Assembly: GCA_937891425.1 (NCBI GenBank)
Contig: CALAGD010000022.1
Location: forward strand, 1 to 18,355
DNA: 18,355 bases
Reading direction: 5' to 3'
DNA from: an uncultured Pigmentiphaga sp.
Lineage (GTDB): Bacteria > Pseudomonadota > Gammaproteobacteria > Burkholderiales > Burkholderiaceae_B
Shown: in pieces, positions 16,456 to 18,355 of the stretch
Position numbering within the stretch: the first letter of the stretch is position 1
Layout: each line of letters starts with the position of its first letter
Notes under the pieces: generated by a model
What the model was told of the DNA's origin: nothing
The model's input: only the letters and a program-made list of their open reading frames with translations
The model's database searches: none
Position numbers and translations under genes: made by a program

Positions 16456-17410
16456 TACACTGGCTGCTGCGGCAGTACGCGCTGGTCTTGTCTCAGGGCA
16501 ACTGCCCCTTCCTTTTGACGCTTCGCCAGCCCCACCTGCGGACTCCCACCGTGCGCTGGAACCTCCGCCCAGCTGGCAAGCACCTGCTGGGCACCGGCCC
16601 GATGAGCCAGCCACCGCGCCCCCGCCCCTGCCGGGGCAAGCGAGCGCTGACGCCGCCAGAACGCTTCCGCCCGGCAGCAGAATGCGCCAGGTGGCTGTCG
16701 ACGAACATGTCATCACCTTCGTACTGCGTCGCTCGCGCCGTCGCACCATCGGCTTCCTGATCAACGACGACGGCTTGCGGGTCACCGCGCCGCGCTGGGT
16801 GTCACTCGCCCAGATAGACGATGCGGTTCGCGCGCGTTCACGCTGGATCCTCACACGCATGCAGGCATGGCGTGAGCGCCAGCGCCGACTGGCAGTACGG
16901 CGCACCGAGTGGGCCGACGGAGCGACCCTTCCCTACCTCGGGGTCAACATCATCGTGCGCCTTGACGGCGCCCGCGAAACCCGCTTTGCTGGCGCATCCG
17001 ATGCACCTTGCGACCACGACATTCTATGGCTCGGCCTGCCTGCCGACGCTTCACCGGTGCGCATTCGCGACGCAGTGCACGCGTGGCTGCAGCAACAGGC
17101 CCAGCGCGTCATGGGAGAACGCCTGGAACATTTCCTGCGCCGTACCGGGCTGCGCGTGAACCGCTGGCGCCTGTCCTCCGCCACCACACGCTGGGGGTCA
17201 TGCTCGTCACGGGGTAACATCATGCTCAACTGGCGTCTGATCCATTTCCCGATGCCGGTCATCGACTATGTCATCGCCCACGAACTTGCGCATTTGCGCG
17301 AAATGAACCACGGACCGGGGTTCTGGGCGGAAGTAGGCAAAATGCACCCTGAATACCGGCAGGCGCGCGAGGTACTGCGCCAGTACGCTCCTTCCAGCCT
17401 GCCCTCTTGA
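16439..17410 (+). CDS. YgjP-like (DUF45) zinc metallopeptidase with Pro-rich N-terminal extension
   Basis: Predicted soluble gluzincin-type peptidase of the YgjP/SprT/WLM group. The 323 residues divide in two. Residues 1 to about 80 are Pro/Ala-rich and look disordered; they include GQLPLPFD (Gln21-Phe26), resembling a beta-clamp binding motif. The catalytic domain follows, with the family RRSRRRTIGFLI strand and RLSSATTRWGSCSSRGNI. The zinc site is HELAH (His281, Glu282, His285) with the third ligand His291 in NHGPGFW. The ATG at 16439 overlaps plsC by 17 bp and has GGAAGG only 3 nt upstream, too close to be ideal. A TTG at 16415 and an internal ATG at 16682 are alternatives; the latter would remove the extension. 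Substrates of YgjP proteins are not established. Confidence 0.88.
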   Translation: MSGDPSTLAAAAVRAGLVSGQLPLPFDASPAPPADSHRALEPPPSWQAPAGHRPDEPATAPPPLPGQASADAARTLPPGSRMRQVAVDEHVITFVLRRSRRRTIGFLINDDGLRVTAPRWVSLAQIDDAVRARSRWILTRMQAWRERQRRLAVRRTEWADGATLPYLGVNIIVRLDGARETRFAGASDAPCDHDILWLGLPADASPVRIRDAVHAWLQQQAQRVMGERLEHFLRRTGLRVNRWRLSSATTRWGSCSSRGNIMLNWRLIHFPMPVIDYVIAHELAHLREMNHGPGFWAEVGKMHPEYRQAREVLRQYAPSSLPS

Positions 17411-17424
17411 ATGGGAGAACGACC

Positions 17425-17820
17425 GTGCGCATACTGCACACCATGATTCGCGTCGGCAACCTCGACGCCTCGATCGACTTCTACACCCGTGTTCTCGGCA
17501 TGCAGCTGCTGCGCCGCAAGGACTACCCCGACGGTCGCTTCACGCTGGCATTCGTCGGATACCAGCCCGAATCGGAGGGCGCAGTCATCGAACTCACCCA
17601 TAACTGGGACACCCCGCAGTACGACCTGGGCAATGGATATGGACACATTGCCATCGAGGTCGACGATGCTTACGAAGCCTGCCGGCGCGTCAAGGAACTG
17701 GGGGGCAACGTCGTGCGCGAGGCCGGCCCCATGAAACACGGGAGTACCGTCATCGCATTCGTCAAGGACCCGGACGGCTACATGATCGAGTTCATTCAGA
17801 AGGCCGGCCGGGCCGACTGA
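17425..17820 (+). CDS. gloA: Lactoylglutathione lyase (glyoxalase I)
   Basis: Converts the methylglyoxal-glutathione hemithioacetal to S-lactoylglutathione, detoxifying methylglyoxal. The 131-residue product is the size of E. coli GloA (135). From the GTG start all four metal ligands fall at the E. coli positions: His5, Glu56, His74 and Glu122 (in HTMIRV, VIELTHN, GYGHIAIEV and YMIEFIQ). The spacing suggests the nickel-type bacterial class. GTG at 17425 is chosen because GGGAG at 17413-17417 lies 7 nt upstream. It is 14 nt after the peptidase gene and is the last gene before a terminator. Confidence 0.97.
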   Translation: MRILHTMIRVGNLDASIDFYTRVLGMQLLRRKDYPDGRFTLAFVGYQPESEGAVIELTHNWDTPQYDLGNGYGHIAIEVDDAYEACRRVKELGGNVVREAGPMKHGSTVIAFVKDPDGYMIEFIQKAGRAD

Positions 17821-17870
17821 CGCCACCGTGGCAGGTGGACCGCGCCCACCGGTGGCACCTGCCGCTGGCG
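17821..17870 (+). repeat. Long two-part inverted repeat at the gloA stop
   Basis: Starting right after the gloA stop, CGCCA (17821-17825) pairs with TGGCG (17866-17870). GGCAGGTG (17830-17837) pairs perfectly with CACCTGCC (17856-17863). The apical part holds the perfect palindrome CCACCGGTGG (17846-17855). The result is a stable branched hairpin with no U-tract, distinct from the terminator further on. It may protect the 3' end or bind a protein. Confidence 0.5.
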
Positions 17871-17910
17871 CGTCCTGCACACCACTGCCCTGGCCGCCGG
17901 CACACATGAT

Positions 17911-17960
17911 GCCGCAAGAGCTGTCGGGTCTTCCGGCCCGCACGACTTGCGGCTTTTTTT
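17911..17960 (+). terminator. Intrinsic terminator of the glyQ...gloA unit
   Basis: GCCGCAAG (17911-17918) pairs perfectly with CTTGCGGC (17946-17953), followed at once by seven T (17954-17960). The wide loop holds a minor inner stem CGGG/CCCG. This is the clearest Rho-independent terminator of the window, oriented for plus-strand transcription. Confidence 0.85.
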
Positions 17961-18007
17961 CATCTCTGCCACTGTTCACGGGCCGCGACGTCGTGTTACG
18001 TTTTGTG

Positions 18008-18023
18008 CTCCTTGAACAAGGAG
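18008..18023 (+). promoter_or_regulatory. Palindrome enclosing the ribosome binding site of the last gene
   Basis: CTCCTTG AA CAAGGAG is a perfect 7-bp inverted repeat. As RNA, CTCCTT and AAGGAG form a 6-bp stem with a GAAC loop, so the whole Shine-Dalgarno AAGGAG (18018-18023, 5 nt before the ATG) is paired. A weak promoter, TTCACG (17975-17980) with a poor -10 near 17997, would put this hairpin at the very 5' end of the mRNA. Confidence 0.5.
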
Positions 18024-18028
18024 ACATC

Positions 18029-18355
18029 ATGGATTTCGACGACCATCTCGACGCGATCGTAGCGGCCTTGTACCTGGCCCATTTCGGCGGTGCTCCCGAC
18101 TATCAGACAAACCAGCACTACCTCGAACTGTTCCTGACGCTGATCGAACAGGGAGGTGATGATCCCGCTGCCCTTCCGGAGGCAGGCAAGGCCCTGTCGG
18201 AGATCATGTTCAAGGACAGTGGCGGCGACGGGCTGGTCTCCACCAACGAAGCATTCGTGACCCTGCTGTACCAGCGCATTCTCGGACGCGCCCCCGACCC
18301 CGAAGGACTGGCCTACTGGACCCACGAACTGGACAGCCAGATCACCTCGCGCGGT
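18029..18355 (+). CDS. DUF4214-domain protein, N-terminal part, cut by the window edge
   Basis: Open frame of 109 codons with no stop before the edge, starting at an ATG with AAGGAG 5 nt upstream. The right half matches the DUF4214 pattern: LLYQRILGRAPDPEGLAYWT, then HELDS and SRG. The first half holds a degenerate copy of the same unit (ALYLAHFGGAPDYQTNQHY), so at least two repeats are present. DUF4214 is found in large secreted or surface proteins, including S-layer and calcium-binding type I secretion substrates. No signal peptide is seen at the N-terminus (MDFDDHLDAIVAALY), which fits export by a C-terminal signal beyond the window or a cytoplasmic protein. Function unknown. Confidence 0.75.
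   Translation, partial: MDFDDHLDAIVAALYLAHFGGAPDYQTNQHYLELFLTLIEQGGDDPAALPEAGKALSEIMFKDSGGDGLVSTNEAFVTLLYQRILGRAPDPEGLAYWTHELDSQITSRG

Noticed and set aside
15712..16905. Minus-strand open frame of 397 codons
   Set aside because: It runs antisense across two genes with good motifs (acyltransferase and peptidase), and its product is low-complexity Arg/Ser/Ala sequence.
1..18355. tRNA/rRNA genes, insertion sequences, CRISPR arrays, restriction or toxin-antitoxin genes
   Set aside because: Intergenic gaps are short and show no cloverleaf, regular spaced repeats or transposase-like product on either strand.

Overview
The window (about 18.4 kb, high GC) looks like chromosome of a Gram-negative betaproteobacterium, probably Burkholderiales and most likely Alcaligenaceae (Bordetella/Achromobacter/Pusillimonas-like). 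A heptose phosphatase of LPS core synthesis (gmhB) implies an outer membrane. The order glyQ-glyS-gmhB-plsC-like-YgjP-like peptidase-gloA matches what I recall of Bordetella-type genomes. That placement rests on protein character and gene order, not on a search. No tRNA, rRNA, insertion sequence, prophage or CRISPR array was seen.

Layout. (1) 155-4709: a complete five-gene branched-chain-amino-acid-type (HAAT) ABC importer: periplasmic binding protein, two permeases (livH, livM) and two ATPases (livG, livF), with junctions from a 4-bp overlap to a 4-bp gap. (2) 4790-9162: an acyl-CoA dehydrogenase, a large MscS-family channel and glutamate racemase murI, on the same strand and almost touching. 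(3) 9231-11912, minus strand: a second large MscS-family channel with a signal peptide, convergent with murI and divergent from glyQ. (4) 12009-17820: glyQ-glyS, then gmhB, a PlsC-like acyltransferase, a YgjP-like zinc peptidase and gloA, mostly overlapping or close-packed. This run is closed by a convincing intrinsic terminator at 17911-17960. (5) 18029 to the right edge: the start of a DUF4214-type gene that runs out of the window.

How they work together. The importer may feed a carboxylic or amino acid to CoA-dependent oxidation, with the neighbouring acyl-CoA dehydrogenase acting downstream; the substrate cannot be read from sequence. The two channels and murI form an osmotic-stress and cell-wall neighbourhood. 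The glyQS run joins translation, LPS heptose supply, phospholipid acylation, a metallopeptidase and methylglyoxal detoxification.

Most of the window is ordinary core genome; I see no clearly new multi-gene system. The points most worth checking are: a beta-clamp-like QLPLPF motif near the N-terminus of the YgjP-like peptidase; a palindrome that buries the ribosome binding site of the DUF4214 gene; a probably leaderless gmhB transcript; and an 11-helix MscS channel whose long N-terminal region has no visible signal peptide. All intergenic gaps are under 300 bases; the longest is 17821-18028.
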